Source: an uncultured bacterium
GTDB taxonomy: Bacteria; Verrucomicrobiota; Kiritimatiellia; RFP12; UBA1067
Direction: 5' to 3'
Length of the DNA stretch: 18,178 nucleotides
NCBI GenBank assembly: GCA_900547945.1
Contig: URIT01000059.1
Coordinates: 1-18,178 of the forward strand
This document shows, piece after piece, positions 5,987-13,145 of this stretch. Positions within the stretch are counted from its first letter, which is position 1, and the number at the start of each line of letters is the position of its first letter. The notes beneath the pieces were generated by a model. It had not been told where the DNA came from, made no database searches, and worked only from the letters and a program-made list of their open reading frames with translations. Both the position numbers and the translations under genes were made by a program.

Positions 5987-6655
5987 TCAGGGACGCGGGA
6001 TAAACGCCGTCTCGACCTTCAGTACCTTCTTCATCGCCCTGGCGAGCGCCTGCACGCCGAACGTCTCGGTCTGGTAGTGCCCGGCGCAGATCATCTGCAT
6101 GCCCACGTTCTCCGCCGCGATCGTCTCGCCCCAGTCCGCCTCGCCCGTGATGTAGAGGTCGCAGCCGAGCGCCTTCGCCTCGGGCGCGAAGCCGCCCGCG
6201 CCGCCGCTACAGACGCCCACCTTCCGCCCGTTTGGCAGCGTCCCGATGCAGCCGATCGTTTCGCCGTGGTAGACGAACGCGGGCTTCAGGCCCTTGAGGC
6301 CGAGGTAGCGGGCAAGCTCGTAGTTGTTGCCGTAGCGGTGGTTCGCGTCAAGCGGCAGGTGGACGGCATAGAGCGCGAGGTCGGCGTCGAGCGCCGCCTT
6401 CACGACGTTGTACACGCCGCCCGTCAGGCGCTGGATGCCCCCGCCCCACGAGATGCCGTGGTGGACGACGAGCAGCTGCGCGCCCGCCTCCACGGCGGCC
6501 TCGACCGTCCGCACGCTCGCATCGACGCCGAAGGCGACCTTCGTCACCTCCGTCCCCCGCCGGGCGATCTGGAGGCCGTTGTTCGAGACGTCGGAAAACG
6601 ACGCCACGTCCAGCGTCGCATCAATCCAGTCCACAATTCTCTTCAGTTCCGTCAT
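5987..6655 (-). CDS. Nif3-like dinuclear metal-centre protein (YbgI/DUF34 family)
   Basis: A 222-residue protein of the Nif3/YbgI family, which forms hexameric rings with a two-metal site. Family hallmarks are SDVSNNGLQI near residues 21-30, the metal ligands HH at 65-66 in VVHHGISWGG, Asp103 in HLPLDA, and His193 and Glu197 in AGHYQTETFG. All key ligands are present. The length fits the short bacterial form without the inserted PII-like domain. The cellular reaction of the family is not settled; GTP cyclohydrolase-like metal hydrolase activity has been proposed. The start at 6655 was chosen because its ATG overlaps the stop of the upstream lipoprotein gene (ATGA) and follows GGGAGGAG. The two genes are therefore probably co-translated. 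Confidence 0.92.
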   Translation of the reverse strand: MTELKRIVDWIDATLDVASFSDVSNNGLQIARRGTEVTKVAFGVDASVRTVEAAVEAGAQLLVVHHGISWGGGIQRLTGGVYNVVKAALDADLALYAVHLPLDANHRYGNNYELARYLGLKGLKPAFVYHGETIGCIGTLPNGRKVGVCSGGAGGFAPEAKALGCDLYITGEADWGETIAAENVGMQMICAGHYQTETFGVQALARAMKKVLKVETAFIPRP

Positions 6656-7104
6656 TCGCGCTCCTCCCGCTGTACGAAGGGCTCCACAAGCTTCCACCCA
6701 TCGGCGGCGCGGACCTTGATGCGTTCGGCGGCGTCACGCGCGCCGTCCACGACGGTCTTGCGGTTTTTCCACCCGAAATATCCCGCGACCAACAGCAACA
6801 CGAGCGTCACGAGGACGAGCAGCTGTATGATCACCTTGACGACCTTCGTCACGAACTTCAGCAGCACGAGCAGCACCACGAGCACAAGCCCGCCGGCCAT
6901 GCCCTGGGCGAGCGGACTGCGCATCAGCCAGTCCAGCATCCGAGCGCCGTCCTCCTTCGCCTCGGGTACCATCTGGTTCACCGCATCCGCAACCGCCGAA
7001 CCGTCCAGCAGCGGCCCCTCCGCCTCGCCGCACCCCGCGCACAGCGCAAGCCCCAGCACCGCGCATGCCACGCCCATCCACCAGACGCCTCGCATCGCCT
7101 TCAT
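6652..7104 (-). CDS. Small membrane lipoprotein with two transmembrane segments
   Basis: A 150-residue protein with no family I recognise. Residues 1-24 form a signal sequence ending in CAGC, with C25 as the likely lipidated cysteine (the -3 residue is Cys rather than Leu). An acidic segment follows, then two hydrophobic helices at about 69-85 and 91-112, and a basic-to-mixed C-terminal tail. With lipidation, the tail after the second helix would face outward again. Alternatively the first helix is an uncleaved anchor. The start at 7104 fits the signal peptide and follows AAAGG closely; the ATG at 7095 is an alternative. The stop overlaps the Nif3-like start. A promoter at 7190-7219 precedes it. 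Confidence 0.7.
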   Translation of the reverse strand: MKAMRGVWWMGVACAVLGLALCAGCGEAEGPLLDGSAVADAVNQMVPEAKEDGARMLDWLMRSPLAQGMAGGLVLVVLLVLLKFVTKVVKVIIQLLVLVTLVLLLVAGYFGWKNRKTVVDGARDAAERIKVRAADGWKLVEPFVQREERE

Positions 7105-7189
7105 CGTCCTTTCTCGTTTCCAAACGTTCAAACGAACCCCATTCCCGACGCGCCGCCCGCGACCATCCACGGTCTACGCACCGCTCGAG

Positions 7190-7219
7190 ATTCTATCAAA
7201 CGCCCTTTGCCCCCGTCAA
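7190..7219 (-). promoter_or_regulatory. Sigma-70-type promoter for the lipoprotein-Nif3 pair
   Basis: On the minus strand TTGACG (7219-7214), 18 bases, then TAGAAT (7195-7190). The -35 lies within the last codons of murI. It would start transcription about 80 bases before the lipoprotein gene. Confidence 0.55.
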
Positions 7220-7975
7220 CAGATCTCCCCCGCCGGACTCCGCCCCCGGGCCGTTCGGCGTGCGGATGAAGACGTGGCGCGCGCCGCCGGAGGGATTGAG
7301 CAGGTTGCGCGCCGCGAGGAGCCGCCGTACCTGCCGCGCCACGGCGGCGGAGGGATCGACCACCGTCGCCCGCCCCGCCGCGACGCGCGCGATGAGCGGC
7401 GCGAGGTGCGGAAAGTGCGTGCAGCCGAGCACAAGATGGTCCGCGCCCGCCGCGAGGAGCGGTTCCACCTTCGCGCGCACGCACGCCTCCGCGCGCGCGC
7501 CCTCCAGTTCGCCGCGTTCGACGAGCGTGACGAATTCGTCCGCCACCACGGCCAGCACCGTCGTCTTCTTCGCGAAGCGCGCGCGCGTCTCGCGGTAGAT
7601 CCGCCCGTTGAACGTCCCCTGCGTCGCGAGCACGCCCACCACGCCCGTCTTCGAACGGAGGGCCGCCGGCTTCACCGCCGGCTCCATCCCCACGAACGGC
7701 ACGTCCGGCCATTCCGCGCGCAGGGCGTCGATCGCCGCCGCCGTCGCCGTGTTGCACGCGACGACGACGAGCTTGCAGCCCTCGGCGAGCAGCGTGCGGA
7801 CGTGTCCGCGCGCGAGCGCGCGAATCTCCTCCGCCGGCTTGTTGCCGTAGGGGCAGTGCGCGGAGTCGGCGATGTAGAGGGTGTCCTCGCGCGGCAGGAG
7901 GGCGCGCACGGCGTCGCGCACGCAGAGCCCGCCCACGCCGCTGTCGAAGAAGCCGATGGGATCCGCCGCGCCCAC
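7196..7975 (-). CDS. murI: Glutamate racemase
   Basis: A 259-residue enzyme that interconverts L- and D-glutamate for peptidoglycan. Both catalytic cysteines are present: C74 in VVACNTATAA and C185 in LGCTHFPHL. Asp11 in FFDSGVGG and His187 are also in place, as is the CPYGNKP substrate motif. The length matches the family, with a short Gly-rich tail of about 25 residues. The start is a GTG at 7975, four bases after the stop of the thioredoxin-like gene. It gives the normal family N-terminus but lacks a clear ribosome site, suggesting translation by coupling. It is the third gene of the operon with the activase fusion and an exported thioredoxin-like protein. No metabolic link between these is obvious. 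Confidence 0.95.
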   Translation of the reverse strand: MGAADPIGFFDSGVGGLCVRDAVRALLPREDTLYIADSAHCPYGNKPAEEIRALARGHVRTLLAEGCKLVVVACNTATAAAIDALRAEWPDVPFVGMEPAVKPAALRSKTGVVGVLATQGTFNGRIYRETRARFAKKTTVLAVVADEFVTLVERGELEGARAEACVRAKVEPLLAAGADHLVLGCTHFPHLAPLIARVAAGRATVVDPSAAVARQVRRLLAARNLLNPSGGARHVFIRTPNGPGAESGGGDLLTGAKGV

Positions 7976-7979
7976 GGCG

Positions 7980-8459
7980 TCACTTCATCCGCAGGAGCTT
8001 CCGGTAGTCCGCGACGGACGGCGCGCCCGACAGGCAGGGGCGGATCTCGGAGCGCTCCGCATCCGTCACCCCCACGAACGGCAGCCGGCTGTCCGGCGGC
8101 TCGAACGTGCCGAGGAAATACTCCCGCTGCGCCGGCTCGTCGATGTTGAGCCGCACGAACACAAACGCATTCGTGTCGATGCGCACCTCGCCCCGCCGCA
8201 CGAGTTCGTAGAAGCGCTGGCAACGTCCGCACGCCTCGCGCCCGATGGAAACGAACACCTTCTTGTTCGCCTCGCCCGCCTTCCGGCACACCGCGTCGAA
8301 GTCCTCGTTCTCGGCGAGGTAGGGCGGCAGTTCGCACACGGCTGGCTTTTTCCGCAGTTCGGCGATCTCCCGCTTGAGTGCGTCGTGGGCGGGGGACTGC
8401 GCCTGCAGCGCCACCACGGCGCCGACCGCGCACACCGCCAGAAGGATCCGCTTCTTCAT
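7980..8459 (-). CDS. Exported thioredoxin-like protein
   Basis: A 159-residue protein with a signal peptide (about 1-20, ending ALQA). It has a thioredoxin-fold core, KKVFVSIGREACGRCQRFYELV, with a CGRC active site at C77-C80. A cis-proline candidate is in RLPFVGVTD at about 125-133, and NIDEPAQREYF lies between them. This arrangement resembles thioredoxin-like proteins of the DUF255/thioredoxin_7 type rather than classical TrxA. It would act in the periplasm as a reductase or disulfide-handling protein. The gene lies 21 bases after the activase fusion and four bases before murI, so it is part of the same transcript. Confidence 0.8.
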   Translation of the reverse strand: MKKRILLAVCAVGAVVALQAQSPAHDALKREIAELRKKPAVCELPPYLAENEDFDAVCRKAGEANKKVFVSIGREACGRCQRFYELVRRGEVRIDTNAFVFVRLNIDEPAQREYFLGTFEPPDSRLPFVGVTDAERSEIRPCLSGAPSVADYRKLLRMK

Positions 8460-8480
8460 GCTCCGCTCCTTTCGCTTCGC

Positions 8481-10586
8481 CTAGGCACCGGCCTTCTTCC
8501 CGCCGATGCCGAAGATGTTGCCGTACCGCTTGAAGTTCAACGCCTCCACGAAGGAGGCGATCTTCGTGACCGTGGAACAGGGGTCGATGGAGGCGTCCAT
8601 GCAGTCGCCCTCCAGGGCGAGCAGCGGCACGCCGACCGCGTCCAGCGTCTCGCGCAGCTGCTTCGAGAAGGCGCGGTCGGCGAGCGAGCAGCGCCCGAAC
8701 CCGTGGGTGTAGAGGATGACGCCGTTGAACTGGCCCGCCGGAATGGCCTTCTTGACGTACTCCACGCGCAGCGACGGATCGAGGAAGCCCGACTGCAGGA
8801 GCTTCTTCGCGAGCGAGCGGTAGGGATCCTTCGGGTCCAGCGGCTCCCACGCGACAAAGTTCGTCTCCTCGAAGACGATGGGGGCGTTGCAGGTCTTCTC
8901 CACGAAGTCGAGGTGCTTCGAGTCGTAGAACGGCGGCAGGTGCAGCCAGAGGAGGCGGTGCGTGTCGCCGAGCGCATAGCGCTTCTCGGCCCATTCCTTC
9001 TTCGCAAGCAGTTCCTCGTAGTACGCCTGCTGGATGTCCACGAGGTCTTGCGTGCCCCAGAGCTGCGAGAAGACGACGGCGTTGTAGATCGCCTCGCTGC
9101 CCCGCACGAGCGGCGGCGAAGTGAAGCGCAGGTGGGCGCACTTCTTCGCGAGCGCGGCGGCCTCGTTGGAGAGGCGGCACGCCTCTTCGAGGCGCGCGGG
9201 GTCGAGTTTGCGCCCGAAGGCCTTCTCCATCAGCGAGACGGATTCCGCAAGGCCGTCCGCCATCATCTCCACGGCGTTGCGGCTGTGCCCGTTGATCGGC
9301 GTCTGCAGGGAGTAGAGGCGGTCGGGGATGTCGAGTTCGCGCACGAGGTCCGCGAACACGCGCTCCGCCTGCTGGCAGGGCTGCATGGTGGAGACCACGT
9401 AGTCGGGCTTTTCAAGCTCCATCCCCTCCAGCATGCGGAGGAACGAACAGGTCTGCCCGTCGAAGCCCTTCTGCGCGGCGCGCCCGAGCGCCTCCTTCAC
9501 CTTGTCCGCCTTGCGCCCGAAGAGGGCCGCGTAGGTCTCAAGCGTGCGGATGCGGCAGTCCATCGCGTTCAGGATCTCGGTGGGGAAGAAGAGGTTGCGC
9601 CACACAAGCGGCTTCGACTTGTCCGTTGAGAAGAAGTCGCGCTTCGTGGACGTCACGCGCAGCCGCACGGACCTGCCGCGCGACGGCTCGTACTGCACCT
9701 TCCCCCGGCCCGCCCCGTCTTTCCTGAGCCCCGCATAGTCGCGCGCGAGGCACGCCGCCCCCAGCGCCCCCATCACCTGATGGTGCTCCGGGATCACGAT
9801 GTCGCTCCCCGTCAGCTCGCGCAGATAGTGCGCCACCGCGCCGTTCGAGGCGACGCCCCCCTGGAAGAGGATCCGCCGACCGGGACGGTGCAGCAGCAGC
9901 TGCCCCACGCTGTTGAGGATCGTGCGCGCCTGCGCGCGGCACGCCCCCGCGAGGAGATCGCCGATCGGGATGCGGTTCTTGAACTTGTTGATCGATGTGG
10001 CCGAAAGGACCGCGCAGACGGAGCTGAACTCGGTCGTGGAGTCGTAGTTGACCTTCCCCGCAATCTCCTCCACCGGCACGCCGAGCTTCGCCGCCACGCT
10101 GTCGAGGTAGCTGCCCGTCCCCGCCGCGCACACGCCGGACATCATCGACGTCCAGAGGTCCATCTTCGGGTTGAACACCATACACTTGGAGTCCTGTCCG
10201 CCGCAGTCGATGATCGCGTCCACGTCTGGATAGAAGAACTTCGCCCCCGCGACGTGCGCCGACACCTCGCTCACCTGGAAGTCGAACGGAATGAAACGGT
10301 TCGTGTCATCGACGATTTGACTGCCCGTCACGACCGTCGCCGCCATGTCCTTGAACGTGAACCCCGCCTTCTTGAGGAAATCGTCCGTCGTCTTGCGCAC
10401 CGCGCCCATGCTGCAGTTCCCGCACCCACTGCACCGCCCCGTGCAGGCGAGCCGCCCCGAATCGACCGGCTGCGTGCGCTGATACGTCGTCGCCAACACC
10501 TTCCCGCCCTGCGAGAGGATGACGGCCTTGTAGGTCGTCGAACCGATGTCTATGCCTAAATACAGCTTCTCGGCTTGGTCTGCCAT
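8481..10586 (-). CDS. Fused 2-hydroxyacyl-CoA dehydratase activase and dehydratase-subunit-like protein
   Basis: A 701-residue fusion. Residues 7-285 are an ASKHA-fold ATPase of the BadF/HgdC type: phosphate loop GIDIGSTTYKAV at 11-22, DCGGQDSK at 127-134, GGVASNGAVAHYL at about 243-255. C153 (GVCAAGTGSYLD) and C191 (SSVCAVL) fit the cysteines that hold the [4Fe-4S] cluster between subunits. Residues about 320-690 resemble the HgdB/FldB dehydratase subunit, with Cys in TMQPCQQAE, TPINGHSRN, GFGRCSLADR and EGDCMDASIDPC. The activase fires electrons into the dehydratase at the cost of ATP in strict anaerobes, to dehydrate 2-hydroxyacyl-CoA or reduce aromatic-CoA. The actual substrate is unknown, and the family includes many uncharacterised members. 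Unusual is an added Cys cluster at C48, C52, C55 and C58. The start follows GAGGACGAA. It is the first gene of an operon with thioredoxin-like and murI genes. Confidence 0.88.
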   Translation of the reverse strand: MADQAEKLYLGIDIGSTTYKAVILSQGGKVLATTYQRTQPVDSGRLACTGRCSGCGNCSMGAVRKTTDDFLKKAGFTFKDMAATVVTGSQIVDDTNRFIPFDFQVSEVSAHVAGAKFFYPDVDAIIDCGGQDSKCMVFNPKMDLWTSMMSGVCAAGTGSYLDSVAAKLGVPVEEIAGKVNYDSTTEFSSVCAVLSATSINKFKNRIPIGDLLAGACRAQARTILNSVGQLLLHRPGRRILFQGGVASNGAVAHYLRELTGSDIVIPEHHQVMGALGAACLARDYAGLRKDGAGRGKVQYEPSRGRSVRLRVTSTKRDFFSTDKSKPLVWRNLFFPTEILNAMDCRIRTLETYAALFGRKADKVKEALGRAAQKGFDGQTCSFLRMLEGMELEKPDYVVSTMQPCQQAERVFADLVRELDIPDRLYSLQTPINGHSRNAVEMMADGLAESVSLMEKAFGRKLDPARLEEACRLSNEAAALAKKCAHLRFTSPPLVRGSEAIYNAVVFSQLWGTQDLVDIQQAYYEELLAKKEWAEKRYALGDTHRLLWLHLPPFYDSKHLDFVEKTCNAPIVFEETNFVAWEPLDPKDPYRSLAKKLLQSGFLDPSLRVEYVKKAIPAGQFNGVILYTHGFGRCSLADRAFSKQLRETLDAVGVPLLALEGDCMDASIDPCSTVTKIASFVEALNFKRYGNIFGIGGKKAGA

Positions 10587-10644
10587 TTCGTCCTCATCTC
10601 TCGCATTACACTCTCAAAGCCCCCACGGGGCGGAATTGGCAGAC

Positions 10645-10673
10645 AGTATATCATTTCGGTCGAATCTGCGCAA
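10645..10673 (-). promoter_or_regulatory. Promoter for the activase-thioredoxin-murI operon
   Basis: Minus strand TTGCGC (10673-10668), 17 bases, TATACT (10650-10645), with the extended TGA directly before the -10. It places the transcript start about 50 bases before the ATG at 10586. Confidence 0.6.
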
Positions 10674-10769
10674 ATCCCGCCATTAGAACTGAACTATCTC
10701 ATTCATGACAAAACAACTCGAACCATCATGAAGCCCCATGTAAAACAAGGCGTTCACGCTTTTTCGACT

Positions 10770-10793
10770 CCCGCCCCCTCCACCTCCCGCCCC
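10770..10793 (-). repeat. G-quadruplex-forming tract
   Basis: On the minus strand four G-runs (GGGG, GGG, GGGGG, GGG) are separated by C, a seven-base loop and C. This fits the canonical intramolecular G-quadruplex pattern. It lies about 100 bases upstream of the activase promoter. Confidence 0.45.
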
Positions 10794-10875
10794 AAACCAG
10801 ACAACTCTACCGAATTTCCAGTTTTGGTTTCCCGTTCCCCTTCGATCCCCCTCCCATACACGATTCCCCTCGTGC

Positions 10876-10907
10876 GATTTCACGTCGGAACGCTCCGCAG
10901 TGAAATC
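10876..10907. repeat. 8-bp inverted repeat hairpin
   Basis: GATTTCAC (10876-10883) pairs exactly with GTGAAATC (10900-10907). Inside the loop CGGA and TCCG add four more pairs. It directly precedes the tandem 24-base repeat. Confidence 0.6.
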
Positions 10908-10909
10908 CG

Positions 10910-10957
10910 CCATTCCCCCACTCCCCTATAGGGCCATTCCCCCACACCCCCATAGGG
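10910..10957. repeat. Two tandem 24-bp direct repeats
   Basis: The units 10910-10933 and 10934-10957 agree at 22 of 24 bases. Each begins CCATTCCCCCAC and ends ATAGGG. The copies abut exactly with no spacer. Confidence 0.75.
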
Positions 10958-11008
10958 ACAGTTCCACGGGAGGCCCCCTGTCTCGCGCTTACGGTACCGA
11001 GTGCCGCT

Positions 11009-11169
11009 CGGGAGGGTTGCACTCCTGCGCGACCAGAAGGCCCCGGACCCGTCCCCTCCGTTCACAACACGTTGTCACGGCGCGCGAAGTACCCGCGCCG
11101 CCTCGGCGCGGAGCGTCCTGGGGCGTTCGCCGCCCGGCCGCCCGGTCGCGCGGGAGCGCGACCCTCCCG
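11009..11169. repeat. Inverted pair of 33-bp palindromic elements flanking a third hairpin
   Basis: The element at 11009-11041 recurs in inverted orientation at 11137-11169 with several mismatches; shared parts include CGGGAGGGT and GCGCGACC. The second copy has a perfect internal stem GTCGCGC-TCCC-GCGCGAC. Between the copies is another perfect hairpin, CCGCGCCG-CCT-CGGCGCGG (11093-11111). This is the layout of REP/BIME-type extragenic palindromes. It ends about 15 bases before the recombinase promoter. Confidence 0.65.
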
Positions 11170-11184
11170 CCCACGCCCTATCCC

Positions 11185-11213
11185 TTGTGGAGGACGAATC
11201 GGTATGCTATACT
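11185..11213 (+). promoter_or_regulatory. Promoter for the recombinase gene
   Basis: Plus strand TTGTGG (11185-11190), 17 bases, TATACT (11208-11213), with an extended TGC directly before the -10. It would give a leader of about 80 bases before the ATG at 11302 and supports starting the gene there rather than upstream. Confidence 0.6.
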
Positions 11214-11301
11214 GGCATCCATTCCAACCCCGTTCCCCGAAAAAGGCAGCGAAAATCGAGAACTTTACACGAGATTTGAAGTCACACGCACAATCAAGAT
11301 C

Positions 11302-12435
11302 ATGCCCGGAAACACGCCTCCAGACACCCTTTCCTCCAAACTGGTTCCGCTGACACAGAACCAATTGAAGGCGATTCTCGATGCCGCACGCCGCGACGAC
11401 CTTCTCCATCCGCTTCTCACCGCCGCCGCCTACACCGGTCTCCGCCTCGGCGACCTCTGCAACCTCAAATGGTCCGCCGTCGATCTCGCGGCGGGGTTCG
11501 TCACCGTTCCCGCCACCACCACGCACCAAACCGTTAAACTGCCCATCCTACCGCCTTTACGTGAAGTTTTTGAGAGCCGACATGCATCTCGTGACAAAAG
11601 CCGCGTCTTTGTCTTCCCGGAGGCGGCCCGGCGGTACAACTCCAGGAACGAACACGGCGTTCCCACGCTTCGCGGTTCCCTCCTGACCGGAGTGAAGGTC
11701 TTCATCGGCCAGGCACTCAACGCCGTTCCCCTCCCAGACAAGCCGGACGAGGCAAAGTCCCTTCCGCCCGTCCCGGACGTCATGGTCCAGATTCAGAACG
11801 CGGGGTTCACCCCCCGGAAGGCCACTCGTATCGCCACGACCTACCGCCTCTTTCGGGAGGGCCGCAGCTACTCCCAGATCACCGCCGTCACGGGTCGCAG
11901 CAAGGGACAGTGTTCGGAAGACCTGCACACCGTCGAAACCCTCATCGGGTACCGCCTCCGTCCCGGGAAGCCCCTCCACGCACCGAACACCCCGACCTCC
12001 GTCGATCTCATCCAGTTGACACGTCGCGCCACCCAGGGTGCGCCCCGCCAGACGAGTCTCTACGGTTGGCGCTCCTTCCGCCCGGTGTTCTGCCTTCTGG
12101 CTCTGGAGGCGGGCCTCCCCACCGAAACCATCGAGCAGGTCGTCGGACGGGCAACGCTGGCCCAGACCCTCAAGTACCTCCACGATACAAAGGATCTCCC
12201 CGCCACGGGCGGACTCGCCTCGCGTGCCCTCGCGCTGGCACGCGACGTCATCACGCCCAGGCAGACGGCCCTCGTCAACGCCGTCCTCCATGCGGCGGGC
12301 ATCGAGGCCGAGGCCGATCCCGACCCCAAGCGCGCCCTCTCCCTTCTCGGCACGGCGGTCGTCAACAAGACGCGCGCCCGCATCACCGCCGCCCTCCGGG
12401 CCGCCGGCATCCTGGACTCCTCCGAGAAAACGTGA
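11302..12435 (+). CDS. Divergent tyrosine recombinase-like protein with inserted helix-turn-helix
   Basis: A 377-residue protein with the core of a tyrosine recombinase. Arg I is R48 in YTGLRLGDL, the hairpin lysine is probably K79, and the C-terminal box is GWRSFRPVF followed by LALEAGLPTETIEQVVGRATLAQTLKYLHD, with Arg II as R260 and the nucleophile as Y292. In the common family pattern (GWHSFRHTF, VGHS) the two catalytic histidines fall at R257 and R283, so both are replaced by Arg. The usual N-terminal SAM-like DNA-binding domain is missing. Instead about 130 residues (115-250) sit between the two catalytic boxes, containing a helix-turn-helix-like stretch (YRLFREGRSYSQITAVTGRS at 181-200). 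About 80 residues follow the tyrosine. The ATG at 11302 has no good ribosome site; the promoter supports it. It is the only plus-strand gene in the window. Enzyme activity is uncertain. Confidence 0.78.
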   Translation: MPGNTPPDTLSSKLVPLTQNQLKAILDAARRDDLLHPLLTAAAYTGLRLGDLCNLKWSAVDLAAGFVTVPATTTHQTVKLPILPPLREVFESRHASRDKSRVFVFPEAARRYNSRNEHGVPTLRGSLLTGVKVFIGQALNAVPLPDKPDEAKSLPPVPDVMVQIQNAGFTPRKATRIATTYRLFREGRSYSQITAVTGRSKGQCSEDLHTVETLIGYRLRPGKPLHAPNTPTSVDLIQLTRRATQGAPRQTSLYGWRSFRPVFCLLALEAGLPTETIEQVVGRATLAQTLKYLHDTKDLPATGGLASRALALARDVITPRQTALVNAVLHAAGIEAEADPDPKRALSLLGTAVVNKTRARITAALRAAGILDSSEKT

Positions 12436-12541
12436 CCGCCGGCCCCCTTTTGTCTCCGATGGGGGAAACGGCCTCTCCCCGATTTCGAACGAGGCTGTGA
12501 GACTGCCGTTGAGGGGGACACGGAGAGAGGCGCGCAGACCC

Positions 12542-13129
12542 TCACACCAGCATTAGCACGGCGAAGAGGGCGAGGGTGAGGCCCATGAGGGTGTCCACGA
12601 GGCGGGCGTGGCGCAGGTACCACGCCCGCAGCAACGCGCCGCCGAAGAGCCAGACGAGATTCGCGCCCGGCCCGGCCAGGTAGAGCAACGCGCCGACCAG
12701 CAGGTAGTCGAGGGGACGGTTCCCGCGCGTGGTCACGAACGTGCCGAACATCGTGATGTTGAAGAGGATGATCTTCGCGTTCGTCAGCTGCACGACGAAG
12801 CCGGACAAAAACGAACACGTCGTCCGGGACGATTCCCGCAGTGCCCCACCGCTTCGCGCGATGCCCCACGCGAGCCAGAGGATGTACGCCGCCCCGATGT
12901 AGCGCACGTAGACAACGGACGCGCCCAGCGACGTCCCCAGCGCCCCGCAACACGCGGCCACCCCCCAGAGCGCGACAGAGAACCCCGCGACAAGCCCCCA
13001 CCACATCCGCAGCGCGGCGCGCCGCCCGTACTTGAACGTGCAGGAGAGCGCATAGAGGTTGGCCGGGCCCGGCGTGTAGCCGACCGCGAAAATGTAGGCG
13101 AGAAGCGCCGCGCAGGACGACGCCGTCAT
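12542..13129 (-). CDS. LysE/RhtB-family amino-acid exporter
   Basis: A 195-residue inner-membrane protein of the LysE family, which exports amino acids or related small molecules. The family motif TPGPANL is at 19-25, in the first hydrophobic segment, and FLSGFVVQLTNAKIILF, a second typical motif, is near the middle. Five to six hydrophobic segments fit the usual topology and length. The ATG at 13129 follows GGGAGGAA at a good distance. It lies 16 bases after the Gfo/Idh/MocA gene, so they share a transcript. The exported substrate cannot be read from sequence. Confidence 0.9.
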   Translation of the reverse strand: MTASSCAALLAYIFAVGYTPGPANLYALSCTFKYGRRAALRMWWGLVAGFSVALWGVAACCGALGTSLGASVVYVRYIGAAYILWLAWGIARSGGALRESSRTTCSFLSGFVVQLTNAKIILFNITMFGTFVTTRGNRPLDYLLVGALLYLAGPGANLVWLFGGALLRAWYLRHARLVDTLMGLTLALFAVLMLV

Positions 13130-13145
13130 GTGCGCGTTCCTCCCG

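Larger units (their letters stand above)
10674..11184. other. Intergenic region between divergent activase and recombinase genes
   Basis: I see no credible gene here; both strands give only short frames without ribosome sites. The part from 10680 to 10760 is less GC-rich than the surroundings and shows nothing I recognise. From 10770 on it holds a pyrimidine tract, a hairpin, a tandem 24-base repeat and a set of palindromes, listed separately. Transcription diverges outward from promoters at 10645-10673 (minus) and 11185-11213 (plus). Confidence 0.6.

Noticed and set aside
5882..8149. A 755-codon plus-strand frame across the Nif3, lipoprotein and murI genes
   Set aside because: Its composition is Arg/Ala/His-rich without domains, and three well-supported genes lie opposite. 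It is an effect of GC-rich codon use.
7672..9180. A 502-codon minus-strand frame overlapping murI, the thioredoxin-like gene and the activase
   Set aside because: It is out of frame with three recognisable genes and has no family features of its own.
10900..11301. N-terminal extension of the recombinase to 10900
   Set aside because: The added 134 residues are read from palindromes and tandem repeats, and the promoter at 11185-11213 lies inside this stretch.
12436..12541. Terminator between the convergent recombinase and LysE genes
   Set aside because: A CCCCC/GGGGG pairing exists but the stem is short and no T-run follows on either strand, so no terminator can be supported.
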